Origin: Hemibagrus wyckioides
Taxonomy: Eukaryota; Chordata; Actinopteri; Siluriformes; Bagridae
Assembly (NCBI RefSeq): GCF_019097595.1
Contig: NC_080711.1
Coordinates: 10,011,928-10,075,927, forward strand
DNA: 64,000 nucleotides
Direction: 5' to 3'
In this document: positions 1 to 11,206 of the stretch, one piece after another
Layout of the letters: each line of letters begins with the position of its first letter
Position numbering within the stretch: position 1 is the stretch's first letter
Program-made: the position numbers and the translations under genes
The notes under the pieces: generated by a model
Databases searched by the model: none
Seen by the model: only the letters and a program-made list of their open reading frames with translations
Told to the model about the DNA's origin: nothing

Positions 1-384
1 TTTCTCTGTGTGGATGTTCTGTATTTTGTTGTGACTTAAAACAAACTCACAATGTTGTAAGAAAATGGGTTTCCATTTTGAGTTTGTCGTGTTTATGAGT
101 TTTTCGATGCCATTGTTACTTCTGTCTTCCTCATTAGGAATCTAGATGTAAATCTTAATTTCCGCAAAATTAATTTAACAATCTATTATTAAAAGTGAAA
201 GACAAACAACAGTGAGATATTCTATTTTTGAATAAACCAGGTTATGTAAAGGATTTCGTCAAAATAATTTTTTTCATGTGTTCATGTGAGAGACTGGGAC
301 TCTGAATATTTTAAAAGAGCTGAGCAGCATATTTTAAAAGAGATGAGCATTGCTCATCCCTCTACCCCCCACCCTCTTCATCCC

Positions 385-424
385 ACAAACACACACACAC
401 ACACACGCACAAACACACACAAAC

Positions 425-458
<34 letters not shown>
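385..458. repeat. (CA)n microsatellite
   Basis: A CA dinucleotide tract, interrupted by a few AAAC and GCAC units. Open frames through it are repeat artefacts. Confidence 0.9.
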
Positions 459-1126
459 TTTTACAGATCAGGCGGGGCCTTCAAGGTCAAGGCCAAGTTT
501 AAACCGACGAGACTGGCCCTCCCTGAAGGGCCTATTCAGAAGGCAACGATAGACGCAATCCCTCCTTAAACAAACTTCCCAAGTTCAAGGCCTTTGCTCT
601 GCGCCTGTCATCACAAACATATGCATTGAAGCCAGCAATATAGCCTAAATGCAATTGAATTTAATGGGTTAAGATAACAGAAAATGAACACAATTCACAA
701 TGTTTTAATCCATACCTACTATTCTTTACAGAAGAAAAGTATTTCTTTACTTTCTGCTCAGACCTGAAGCACAATCCTCTGTCTCTACAGCTGCCACTGA
801 CCCGTTTGGCTCGCGCAAATCAGCTACTGTACACAAGAAACGCCTTAATGCTCGTATTGTCCAACTTCCTGCTTTTTCGGAAATATAGGGCTGTATCTCA
901 CTGACTTCCCAAATCGAATAATGAAGTAATTTTCTTAATGAAAAATCAGTGTTAACGAAGCTCTGAAAGGTATAGGAAGGCTTGTTATCTGCCTACGGAG
1001 GACTAAATTTGCTGTTTGAATAGCTTTGGAGCACAGATTATACCAAAAGCCAAGACTCATTAAGGTACAAAAACCTTACACTGGACTTACAGTTCCAACA
1101 TAATTTTCTATACATGGCGTAATGGC

Positions 1127-1127
<1 letters not shown>

Positions 1128-1168
<41 letters not shown>

Positions 1169-1230
1169 AGAACAAGAAGAAGAAGAAGAAGAAGAAGAAG
1201 AAGAAGAAGAAGAAGAAGAAGAAGAAGGAG
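1128..1230. repeat. Compound (TTA)n-(GAA)n microsatellite
   Basis: About 40 bp of TTA repeats run directly into about 55 bp of AGA/GAA repeats. The purine-only GAA part could form triplex DNA. Two other tracts in the window (about 10165 and 47449) have a similar compound make-up. Confidence 0.9.
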
Positions 1231-1999
1231 AAGAAACTTCAATTTAAAAAAAAGAAAGAGTGGTAATATCTTGGTTCAATCACTCAGGTGATCCATCCAT
1301 CAATGTCTGTAGCTCAGAATCAGTTTTTAGTAATGCACTATATGTACAGTCGAAGCGTGTTTGTCGAGGGGGAGTGGGGTGGTAAAAGAGACATCAGATT
1401 ATAGTACATATGCATAGTTGCAGGCAATGTGTGTGTGTGTGTCGAAGGTGGGGTGAGAATGATACATGAAGGCCCGTATTTGTCACTGCAATGATTCTTT
1501 CAGCTCTCTAGGCGCATTCACATAGAAAAAAATGGATAATCGATAATAAAGAGCTACTTTAAACGTATTCAGCGTGTGAAAACTCACTAGCACTAATCAT
1601 GCCTAACGTATACATTTGGGTCGTGGAATAAGAAAGAATGAGCTTTCTAATTCTTTGAATATTTAATGTCACTAATGCACTTGACAGCATGTGATACTTG
1701 ACAGTGTAACATGTAACGCGTCTGAAACCTTTGCAGTATCGGTTTCGACAGTTATTTAGCCATTTAGTGTTTCCCAAAAACTTTCAGGACCGCTTATGTT
1801 TATGAATGACCGTCATAACTGTAGACGAGTTCACTTAGGAAAAGTTTTAAGCGAACCCCATAAATATTTATGATATGCAAGAACATTTTAATTTACAGTA
1901 AATGAGATATTACTGTTATTTGAAAACTGCACTGAATAAAATTCAATGAAAAAAGTTAACTTCTGAAAAAAAAAAATCACGATGCTTTTCAGTTACCTG

Positions 2000-2440
2000 A
2001 ACGAGTGTCAGAACACACAGAATAATCGACCGATAGTCTCTTAGTCTGTTCGGCGAGTGAAATTATGGCTCAAATTATGGCAGGCAACGCTCGGAATAAT
2101 ATGAGAAAAAAACAACTACTGAATTAAGGCATAATAACAATTAACGTCCCCTTATTAATTGTCATTTTTAACGTTGAAAGAGTAACTAAGCTTGCAACAC
2201 GTAGGAAGAACTTTGATGCATATTACCAGGAGAGGGGCTAATTAGAGACTCATTAGCAAACCAGCAATTCGTTGTGCCTCAACGAGATGGCCAATTTAGT
2301 GTTTAGTTAGCTTGCTTCGTTAACGTCATTTTAAGCATGCTCTATAATTAGCGACCATTTTCGAAAGCCGTTTTACCAAAATTGGTAAATTTTGCAAACT
2401 AATTCGTAAATTGCAGAAAATTAGATACATTCGTGATTCT
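2000..2440. promoter_or_regulatory. Candidate regulatory element rich in TAAT cores
   Basis: A repeat-free block of about 440 bp with many homeodomain-type cores, including TTATTAATTG near 2152, CTAATTAG at about 2238-2245, CATTAGC near 2250 and ATAATTAGC near 2344. It lies about 4.4-4.8 kb upstream of the eve1 start codon, between two ATT/AAT-rich stretches. It has no protein-like reading frame. Regulatory function is an inference from composition and position; conservation across fish would be the test. Confidence 0.3.
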
Positions 2441-2507
2441 CGAAGTCTGAAGATATAATAATAATTATAACAATAGTATATGAGATCTAAAATAACATAC
2501 AATACAG

Positions 2508-2508
2508 G

Positions 2509-2566
<58 letters not shown>
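2508..2566. repeat. (ATT)n microsatellite
   Basis: A near-perfect ATT trinucleotide tract of about 20 units. Confidence 0.92.
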
Positions 2567-2569
<3 letters not shown>

Positions 2570-2697
2570 TCATATATTCACATAGTCTTTGTGAACATGA
2601 TTATTTTATTCTCTCTTTAATTCACTGAATTCACTTGTTCAGTTCAGCTTTCCCAATTACATTCACATGGTCTTTAAAATAATCCTAGTTAATTATA

Positions 2698-2729
2698 TAT
2701 ATGTGTGTGTGTGTCTGTGTGTGTGTGTG
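2698..2729. repeat. (TG)n microsatellite
   Basis: A short AT run followed by a TG tract with one TC interruption. Confidence 0.8.
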
Positions 2730-3152
2730 TCAGGGTTTTCAGATGGCAGCTGTTACTCAGTGCCAAGTACGTGCTTGCATGTTAATCTTAGTAAACAGAA
2801 TGCCAAACGCATGAAATAATAGAATAAAATTAAACATCTATTTGATCCCGTCTACAGCTGCCATTGTGCAGGTGTCACCGCTACTGCTATTATTTATGAC
2901 GAATAATATATAAACTCACTTTTTACTGCCACGATTAGTCAAGTTTTTTATTCGCTTAGCACTGTTTTATAATATTTGTCTCAAGTATGTCTATTGCCTT
3001 GTAGAGATCAAATAAATTACAATACAAAGAAGTAACAAAATGTCTTGCATTGTCGTTTGTGTATTTAAATAAATAATTAAAGCAAACTGTCGATATTACT
3101 ATATGTATTACATTTGATTGAGTAGACCAGTCAAAGCACGGAAATGGCAGTT

Positions 3153-3184
3153 TCTCTCTCTCTGTCTCTCTCTCTCTCTCTCTC
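3153..3184. repeat. (TC)n microsatellite
   Basis: A pure pyrimidine TC tract with one TGTC interruption. Arg/Glu-rich antisense frames across it are artefacts. Confidence 0.85.
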
Positions 3185-3480
3185 AAAATATGAAAATTTT
3201 CTCACTGCAAAATCAAAATTTCTACAATCACGTATCAAACACATTAGAACTGAGTAATAAAGAAAAAATAACGTAAGCGTGTTTCTGTGAAATTTCTTTT
3301 TTGTGGAGATTTTAGCGTATAGAATAAAATATCGGGGTGATGATAGAGCCCTTTGTTCCCGAATTCTTTCCACATCTGGAAAAACTTGCAGGTAGATGGT
3401 CTGGCTTCTCAAAATAGTCCACAGGTGTTAAAGAGGGTGCATGGAGCATTGTGATAAACTGGTGTCCCTCCACGGTGTGA

Positions 3481-3555
3481 AGGAAGGAAGGAAGGAAGGA
3501 AGGAAGGAAGGAAGGAAGGAAGGAAGGAAGGAACGAACGAATGAATGAATGAATG
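3481..3555. repeat. (GGAA)n/(TGAA)n tetranucleotide repeat
   Basis: About 13 GGAA units followed by CGAA and TGAA variants. GGAA arrays can bind ETS-family factors in other genomes; nothing else here suggests that this one does. Confidence 0.92.
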
Positions 3556-3700
3556 ATAAAATGAAGTTGATGCATGCTTTTTTCCCTCCAATTAACATCC
3601 TGTTATCAGTTAATTAGTGGTGTACATTTATGTATAAATAATTTCAAGGATCCAGTTTTACAGAGTGACGATAAAGAGCATGAAGTATATCATGGCACTT

Positions 3701-3845
3701 AGTAATAGATAGATCTGTTTATAAGCATTCTTTACAAAATACTTGGATGAATGATCTTATATAGTAATAGAATTATCTAATATAGTAATAGATAGAGCTA
3801 TAAGCATTCTTTACAGAATACTTGGATGAATTATCTAATATAGTT
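3701..3845. repeat. Imperfect tandem duplication, period about 83 bp
   Basis: Two related copies both begin AGTAATAGATAGA and share TAAGCATTCTTTACA followed by AATACTTGGATGAAT. Copy 1 starts at about 3701 and copy 2 at about 3784. They differ by small indels and substitutions, so the duplication is not recent. Confidence 0.75.
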
Positions 3846-4013
3846 ATTAGAAATCAGCAAGCAACAAATATTATTCTTTTCCATATTCCACTGATGGCAA
3901 TTTTTACACTTTTGAATATTCAGATAAGACTATAAACGATATGAAAGTTTTTTCCGATTGCAATTCAGATTTCAATTTTATCACTTAGACTTAAGTGTAT
4001 TACCTTTTTTAAT

Positions 4014-4118
<105 letters not shown>

Positions 4119-4365
4119 CACACACGAAGAGCATTATTAAAATACTTTAACCAACACCCCCATTCTTTTTTTATGTGTTTACATGCATTAAGTTATAGTT
4201 CATGTGCATATTTGTGCCTAGTAACATTTATAAACATCTACGTTCTTTGAGTGTACTAATTCTTGAATTGTTTTGCCTACAAATTAAAATAATGCAATTA
4301 TTATAGAACCGGAAATAATTGAGCTTTCTTGGAGTTTCTTTTGCTTCATGTTTAATTTAAAAAAT

Positions 4366-4413
4366 TTGATATTGATATTGATATTGATATTGATATTGAT
4401 ATTGACATTGATA
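4366..4413. repeat. (TTGATA)n hexanucleotide repeat
   Basis: Seven to eight copies of a TTGATA/ATTGAT hexamer, the last ones degenerate. It contains serial GATA cores. Confidence 0.85.
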
Positions 4414-4979
4414 TTAGCGCCAAGGTTATTACCACAGGGTGGTCAGAAAGAGTGGACAAAAGGGGTAAGTGGGAGAAGGTCAGTGGCCTTACACATTGGC
4501 AGAGGGGTAGGTTTGGGGGGTGATGACACACTGATGAAAACCGTGAAAAAAAGCAACAACAAGAAAATAAAGAGGAAAATGAAATAGATTTTCATTAATT
4601 ATAGATCGAAGACTAATGATTGTCGTAGTGCGGTTTATCAGAAGACAAATCAAATCAAATCAAACAATTATCATTTTGCTTTAGGAAGAGGCAATTATAA
4701 TCGATGAGGGTGGCGTGACTAATGGAGAAAATAGTTTTTATTGTAGGCAGGCTGGAGCAGCATTAAATAAACATTTGGCAGATCTGTCAGATCATACAAA
4801 CTTCATTTTTTTTAAATAAGCTTGGATTGTGGGCACCAATATTTGCTTAGTCCGCATGTTTGAATTTTCCCTGTGGAAAGAGTTTACTTTTAATGTTGTC
4901 GGTGAATCTGAGGGGATGATCAAGGCTTAGATGGTTCTTGATAGGTGTGCACTACTGGTTCTTTTCTGTTTTGTATGCA

Positions 4980-5230
4980 TAACTCACATGTCACGCTTCC
5001 TCGGCCATAGCACGCCACTTGAAACGTTTAATCTTAAATCATAAAACACACAGAGCAATATATAGCTATAAATATATACCTGGTTTGGCTGATCAAATGA
5101 GACGTCTCCTATCGTTAATGCGCCAGCGCCATTTTATCACCAATGCGCGACGTCTGTTTCAATCTTGCGAGAATGTCTGAAAAGAACAATGCAAGCATCT
5201 GATAAAGAATCATGAGCTGGGGGTGACATC
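4980..5230. promoter_or_regulatory. Candidate regulatory element with Hox13/Cdx-like ATAAA sites
   Basis: A repeat-free block with several TTTTAT or ATAAAA-type cores (near 5040 and 5130) and unusually many CpGs for this spacer, including ATGCGCCAGCGCC and ATGCGCGACG near 5120-5150. It lies about 1.6 kb upstream of eve1 exon 1. Function is inferred from composition only. Confidence 0.22.
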
Positions 5231-6439
5231 GCTCCTGTATTTCTTAATGAGGAAAAAAATAAATGATAACTATTAAATGTGTAAAACCATACATGGAATA
5301 TCTATTGTTGCTGCGTGGCACAATAGATTAAATGAAGCCAGAGGAGGAGATATACTGCCATTTAGAAACGGAACTTAATGTAGGCTATAATAAAACATAA
5401 TTTTCTAAGACAAGAGCACTTCCTATATTATAATTAGTCTGTATGGTTGCTCTTATTCAGTCTTTCCAGAGTGAATAGTTAATTTAATAATTTAATCTTA
5501 ACAATTCAGACGTCAGTGAACAACTAAGAACACGTATGGTTGCAGCAAAAAGCATGAGAGAAACATTAAAGTATTTCTAAAATAATTAATCCTGTATGTG
5601 TAGATTGTAATGATGGGGGTCTATTTGTCTTAATTATTAGCATAATTATTAGAACCTCATAAGAAACGTGAGGGCATTTAGTGAGCTTCAGTATAAGGAA
5701 GAACCATTTCAGCAAACACTGATGATAATAACCATGCCAATTTTTAAATATAGTGTTTCTTGCAATGCAGAGTGCAATATCTTATGTGTAAGAAAGGCTA
5801 CATATTATTATAAATGTATATTAAGTTTTATTTCCATTCGTATTTTATTGCATTGGTATTGTATTGAGAAATGAAAAAGCAAAACGATCATCCAAGGATT
5901 CTACATAAGAGATTTTTTTTTTTGTAATGGACTAGGCTTCTAAAAAAAATTAAATAAAAAAAATCAACATTAGTGTCTGAGAGTTGACGTTGTCAACTGG
6001 AAAACTCAGTTCCCAAATTTGAATCTCCTAAAAACTTCACATGAGCTCCAAGACCGAATTTGCTGTCTAAAAAACTATTACACATAAATTATCCTTTTTA
6101 ATATAATGGATTGTTCAATTTAAATTATGCTTTTATGTTAAAAGTGAGGAGTGTCTTTTGCACAGCTTTATGAATTACAGTTCACACATCCCTACGTACA
6201 TTTCATGACATATTCATGTCCCCTATCCGTCATGCAAAACACACAGAATTTGTCTCCCCAGCCACGCGGACATTAGGATTCTAATGACTGACTTCCAAAA
6301 TTATAAACATCAAAAGCTGCGAACAATTACGGTTGGCCTCTCTCTCCGGGGAAGCAACTGTGATAGTAAGCAAAGGGAGGTCGAACGTAATTCTCCATAA
6401 CAAAAGTACAAAGGCAGGTCGGAGACCAAAGAAAATGTT

Positions 6440-6768
6440 ACACCTCCTCTTGTCCGCGCGCCCGAGCGGCGCCGCGGCGGATTGAGCGCGTCTCTCATTA
6501 GGTGGAAGACCGGACAGGCGGAGAGAGAGCACAGATAAAGGGAGGGGTGGGCACACGATACAAAACAACTCAATCGTTCACCCTTTTAAAACAAACTTGG
6601 CTCGGTTCTACAAGGGTACTTTCCGTGATGTGGAGCGTGAAGTCCTACTTGCTACAATAGGCATTGTAATGACAAAAAATAAATTTGGAACCACTTCGGA
6701 ATTGAGCTATTTGGATTAATATCTCCTCAGTTGTGTACAGAATTTCAGACAAGAATCGATCGAAGACA
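6440..6768 (+). promoter_or_regulatory. eve1: eve1 promoter and 5' UTR region
   Basis: A local CpG-rich patch (about 6450-6500) is followed by a TATA-like TTTTAAAA at 6584-6591 and then about 180 bp of presumed 5' UTR leading to the ATG at 6769. An in-frame stop (TGA at 6703-6705) with no intervening ATG supports 6769 as the first possible start in this frame. The transcription start is not determinable from sequence; about 30 bp below the TATA-like box (near 6615) is a reasonable guess. Confidence 0.5.
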
Positions 6769-8337
6769 ATGTGTAAGTGAACTCTTCCACTTGGTTTGCA
6801 CCTCATTAGCCAAGGACAGTTTGTTGTTGTTGCTGTTTTGTTTTGTTTTGGTTGCCAAAAATCTTTGCTGGTTTGTTTGCCACCGGGTCTAAATAGTTGA
6901 AATGTACTGTAAAACTACAGATGCACTTCGGATATAACACCCCTGCTGAACAAATCCAGATCCAAGTCAAAACACAGACCGTGCTGATCAATAGGCAGTT
7001 TTTGTCATGTTTTCTTTTCTAGTTTCGTTCAAAACTTGACTAAAGATAAGCAACAAATAATTTTCCAATAGTTTGTTTCTTTCTTAAATATGTTGTAGTG
7101 GTAGTAGTGGTCATTCAGACACTACCTTTTCGACTTCTACTTATAAGATGGCAAAAGTGCGCTACCCGTTTGACCAGCTTTGCTTTGTTTTGGCAGCTGG
7201 TAATCGGTGAGACCAAGCTGGATTTTTCAGCAGAGACTATGTCATGTTTGCGTCCATGCAACGTCTCTTACATTAAAAACTAATAAAACCTCAACTTTTT
7301 ACTCGTTACAGACCAAAACTCTGACCAAAACTCATTTATAGCTCAAAATATAATAATTTCATTATTACAATTCACTTTACTTGTTTACTTTTCAGTGGCA
7401 GAGGGCAGAGAGTCCCCAGTCTCTTCCATTTCTCATGCTGATAGTGACAATGGGGAGGAGGAATCGTGCACGCGCATGGCCCTGCTAAACGGCGTAGACC
7501 AGAGTCGCCGACACCGGACAGCGTTCACGCGGGAGCAGCTCGCGAGCCTCGAACAGGAGTATTGCAAAGAGAGTTATGTGTCACGGGCTAGACGGTGCGA
7601 ACTGGGGGCGACCCTTAACCTGCCAGAGACAACCATAAAGGTATTCGTTACTGAAAATACAGTCACACAAATGGACAATTTGTTTTGTATTCTAAAGGAC
7701 TGGTTCAATAAAAACGACAACTATATGACCTATTAGTTAGGTACAAGATCAGAAAAAATCTAAAATTACGAATTCATGTGCATTATACTTTAGAGACCAC
7801 AGAAGTGATATACACTCTTCTTCTGATGATCTTCTTTCCTCTATGTAATTGCAGGTCTGGTTCCAGAACAGAAGAATGAAGGATAAGCGACAGCGCCATA
7901 GTCTTAGCTGGCCTCACCCACTGGACCCAAATCTGTGTGCCTTTATGGTGAGCCAGGCAGTGACAGGGCTGCCATACCCACTGTTTCCCCACATTCCCCT
8001 GCAACTGTACTCTCAACTGGGTGTGGCAGGTTTGCCAAGTCTCCCCGGTCTGTCTAGTCCCTACAGTGCTGGCTGTGTGAGACCAATGAACACTGTATTA
8101 CTTCCACACTCACCCTACACCAGGATTGCTGGGCTTCATTCTCCGGTCCTCTACCCTCCATTGCCCACAATGCAGCATCCTAAAACCTGTCCCTGCCCTT
8201 ACTGCCTCCACTGGTCTCCACCAGAACAAGTACACAAAGCTAGGGTTGGAGCAGGTTTTGGGATGAATCTACCCAGTAGCTCAGAACCCTCAGTTGCGCT
8301 ATTAGATTGTCGGGAAGAAATACATTTGCCCCAGTGA
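6769..8337 (+). CDS. eve1: Even-skipped-type homeobox transcription factor (Eve1/Evx-like), 3 exons
   Basis: Coding exons are 6769-6772, 7396-7640 and 7855-8337, giving 243 residues. Exon 1 contributes only ATG plus one base before a strong donor (GTAAGTGA). Exon 2 opens at TTTTCAG, and the final splice is TTGCAG. The homeodomain spans residues about 38-97, with [11 protein letters not shown] at its start and [13 protein letters not shown] in helix 3; W48, F49, Q50, N51 and R53 are intact. The intron between homeodomain positions 46 and 47 is the position known for Evx genes. The Evx-type WPHP..DP motif follows the homeodomain, and a short Cys motif (C195, C197, C200) resembles the Cys-rich C-terminus of Evx proteins. 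Evx proteins are nuclear sequence-specific regulators used in posterior body and neural patterning. The N-terminal arm is short compared with EVX1/EVX2 (over 400 residues), and homeodomain position 20 is Tyr rather than the usual Phe. The call as eve1 rather than evx1 or evx2 rests on linkage to atp5mc1, ube2z and igf2bp1 and on divergence. Confidence is high for Evx class and moderate for the exact paralogue. Confidence 0.9.
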
Positions 8338-8490
8338 AGAAATTGTCTTATTTAACAGAAGGCCTTATGTATTACTCATTCTTGAGTAGACATGTATTAG
8401 TTTAAGGTTAAAACTAAATTCTACAAAAAGGCTCATTTTCAGGGGGAAAGATAATTCATCCATCTCAAAAAAGGAGAACTGCAAGAGCAC

Positions 8491-8496
8491 AATAAA
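8491..8496 (+). terminator. eve1: Putative eve1 polyadenylation signal
   Basis: AATAAA about 155 bases after the eve1 stop codon, the first canonical hexamer downstream. Use is not proven. Confidence 0.5.
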
Positions 8497-8840
8497 TGGA
8501 TCTATGAAATGTAAATGAAAGAACACTGATTTACCTGTGATGCACAAATGTTATAGTGTATTTTTTTAGTTTTAATGACGAATGTTTTTAGATCTAAAAA
8601 AGTAATGATTTGGTATTTTCTTGTCATTTAAAACTTTGCTGCTCCAAATTGCTGTCATAAAATAACTAGTGTAAATATATTAATTTCATAAAAGTTTCTA
8701 TGACAAACAAGATAATTAAAATATTTATGAAACTATTTCCTAATTTCTTTTTTTAAAATGTAAAATCTCAAATATAAAATGTATAAAGTAAAAGGGCAAA
8801 AACGATAGATTATCTTGAGGTGAGTACAGTGGCATAATAC

Positions 8841-9160
8841 AGTGGCTCTCAGCTCCACAGTCCTGTTTCTGATCCTGAGCTCGGGTTACAATGTTGTCTG
8901 GGTGTAGGCTTTTGGCAAGTTTTTCCGTGTAGATCTGGTTTTCCTCAGCATTCTTTGTTTTCGTCTACCAAAAACACTCCACCAATTAAATTGGTGGCTC
9001 TAATTGTCCCCTTGGTGTGTTTGAGTGAATGGGTGGACTAGCAACCTATCCTGGTTGAGTTCCTGCCTTGTGGACAGTGTTGGCAGGATAGACTCCAGCT
9101 CCATTATAATTTTGCTCAGGATAAAGCAGTTACTGAAGTCAAAATAGATAAATGAACATA
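8841..9160 (+). mobile_element. Degraded dispersed teleost repeat
   Basis: Shares the block order of the better-preserved repeat at about 27810-28160: a gapped promoter-like start, a TTTCCTC-type middle, an 'AATTGTCCC...GTGTGT' segment, then 'GACTAGCAACCTATCC' and a GGCAGGATAGACTCCAGC-like end. It is heavily mutated, so family assignment is by memory of common fish repeats and is tentative. Confidence 0.5.
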
Positions 9161-9701
9161 GACATTTTGATCAAATAAGATGTCAACGTCATATATTTCT
9201 TTAATTGTATATTTCTCTAAAAAATCTATTGGAAATTCTATAGAAAATAGAACATTTTAATGTATCCTTCATTCTAGCCCATCAACTCAGAATGAAGAGA
9301 GACACTTTTCAAAATTACAGACACTGCAGCACACGAATCCTGTCATTATAGCTCATGCTAGACATAATCCAATATAGCACTGTGCAACATGCCTTAACAC
9401 AGGGACCAACCAGACAAAACAGGAGGTGGACAGTCTGAGACCTCTAATCCCCAAAGATAGGTTCTGTGCTTTATTTAATGATAAGTCAAAATCATATGTC
9501 AAGAGCTTTATGTATTTAAACACAAATATATTTCAACTCTGACATGTTTGCAAAGCCCCAATATGGAACTACACATACAATGCCATAGTCATTCCAGCAT
9601 GGAGACACATTTCATGATAAAATGAAGATAAGGTGGTTCAAACTGTAGTACTTAGGTATCAGGCTACTGACACATCACACAGAAGGTAATATGGATTAGA
9701 C

Positions 9702-9755
9702 CACCTGTCATAGTCCAGGTGTTTTTTCTTAGTTGAGCTGCACCTGTTACAGGTG
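9702..9755. promoter_or_regulatory. Cluster of four CACCTG/CAGGTG E-boxes
   Basis: Perfect CACCTG-type E-boxes occur at 9702-9707, 9716-9721 (as CAGGTG), 9741-9746 and 9750-9755 (as CAGGTG), forming two inward-facing pairs. CACCTG is the core bound by Snail/ZEB and some bHLH factors. Four in 54 bp is far above chance, but function is inference. Confidence 0.35.
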
Positions 9756-10164
9756 AGCTATAATACAAAGGAGCCAATTCTTCTGTAGCTAGACTAAAAC
9801 GAACCTCTTTGGTTGGTTGTGTTTGATTTAAATATTCCCTTTAATGGTCACCAACTTTAGCTGTTCGTAGAGATTTATAAAATAAGATACATGATTTAAT
9901 CCAAGCTCATGTGGGTTAAATGCTTAATATCTGAAGTCCATTACTCATTAAAAGAGAAACGTTTGTCAGGATGTTAGACAAGAAAAGAGTGACAGCCAGA
10001 AGAAGTAAAAAGTAAAGAGAAAAATTTAATTCACCAAGCTAGAAAATAAATCCATAATGTTAAATGTTCCACACTTATTAGTAATGTTTTGCTACACATG
10101 CATAGATAGATACATGTTGTCATTTGCAGTTTTTATTCAGACTTAAAAGATAAAAAAAAATAAA

Positions 10165-10252
10165 ATAATGATGATAATAATAATAATAATAATAATAAGG
10201 AGAAGAAGAAGAAGAAGAAGAAGAAGAAGAAGAAGAAGAAGAAGAAGAAGAA
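10165..10252. repeat. Compound (AAT)n-(GAA)n microsatellite
   Basis: ATA/AAT repeats pass straight into about 50 bp of AGA/GAA repeats. The poly-Ile/poly-Arg frame across it is an artefact. Confidence 0.92.
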
Positions 10253-11206
10253 TAGGAGAATTGTTAGCTTGGGAGCATTTGATAGACGGAAACACCCATG
10301 TGATGTCTTTGATTACCTGTTATAGTATGTTTATAAAATACGGTCCTAAACAGCATTCTCCCTATCCAAGTTAAACAATAGCTCAACAGGTGACATGTGC
10401 AGTAACAGCTAATGGGTGGGAACTGACAGTAAAAGAGAGACAGTTTTCTTCATGTATGTTGTGAGAATTTTGACTATTGTTACTGACTGTAAAAAGTGGT
10501 AGTGGTAGTGAGAGGGTGAAATAAATGCAGTAAAAGCTTCTCTTTTGTCTAGATAACACCACTGTGTGATATTTACAACATCCTGCTGCTAAGGCAGCCC
10601 TGGCCCTGAGGGACATAAGAGATGGTCCTGTTGACATTACTCCTAAATCAGCCACGTGTCTTCACTGTGAAAACTTTTTCTTGATATAACACAGTCAGAA
10701 TGTATTTGCAGGGTATATTTTACACGAATATTATATTTAATGTTTTGTGCATTGATATATATATACATTGTTTATTTTGAAGTGATAAACAATTTGTCTA
10801 GAAATGTCACTCAAGGTTATTGTTAAGCTTGAAAATTTGGGAGGAAGAAACTTGACCAATGACTGTATGGTGTTTGACTTTATTCTAAGAATTAATAAAC
10901 AGGAAGTTATCAAGAAGATAAGACATTTGATATGAAAGCCTTCAAACACAGAATTCACTGTTATAGTTTTGTTGGTCTTTTTATATGGGTACCTGTTTAT
11001 GGAGGTGTTGAAAGACATGAGATAGTAGACCAATTAGAGAAGAAAGCTGATTAAAAGTGCATATATCCCACTTTGTGGAAAAGAAACAAAAGACAAAATA
11101 ATGAATGGCAGGAGATAAGGGACAATAAACAAGGGGAGAAACTAATTTAGTACGGCAAACAAGTTTAAAGAGGTCACTTCTCATAACTGGCAAACATGTA
11201 TCTGGT

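Larger units (their letters stand above)
8497..11200. other. Intergenic DNA, eve1 to atp5mc1, proximal part
   Basis: No gene seen. It contains a degraded dispersed repeat (about 8841-9160), an E-box cluster (9702-9755) and a compound microsatellite (10165-10252). The rest is AT-rich DNA with no recognisable structure. Confidence 0.5.

Noticed and set aside
6281..6573. Minus-strand open frames of 87-95 codons over the eve1 promoter
   Set aside because: Two overlapping frames are open because the region is GC/CpG-rich. Neither resembles a protein family, and hoxb13a-type homeodomain motifs are absent.
7395..7397. GTG at 7395 as the start of the eve1 protein
   Set aside because: The base pair AG at 7394-7395 is a splice acceptor after a pyrimidine tract, and the codon is completed from exon 1. 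The apparent Met is an artefact of reading through the intron.
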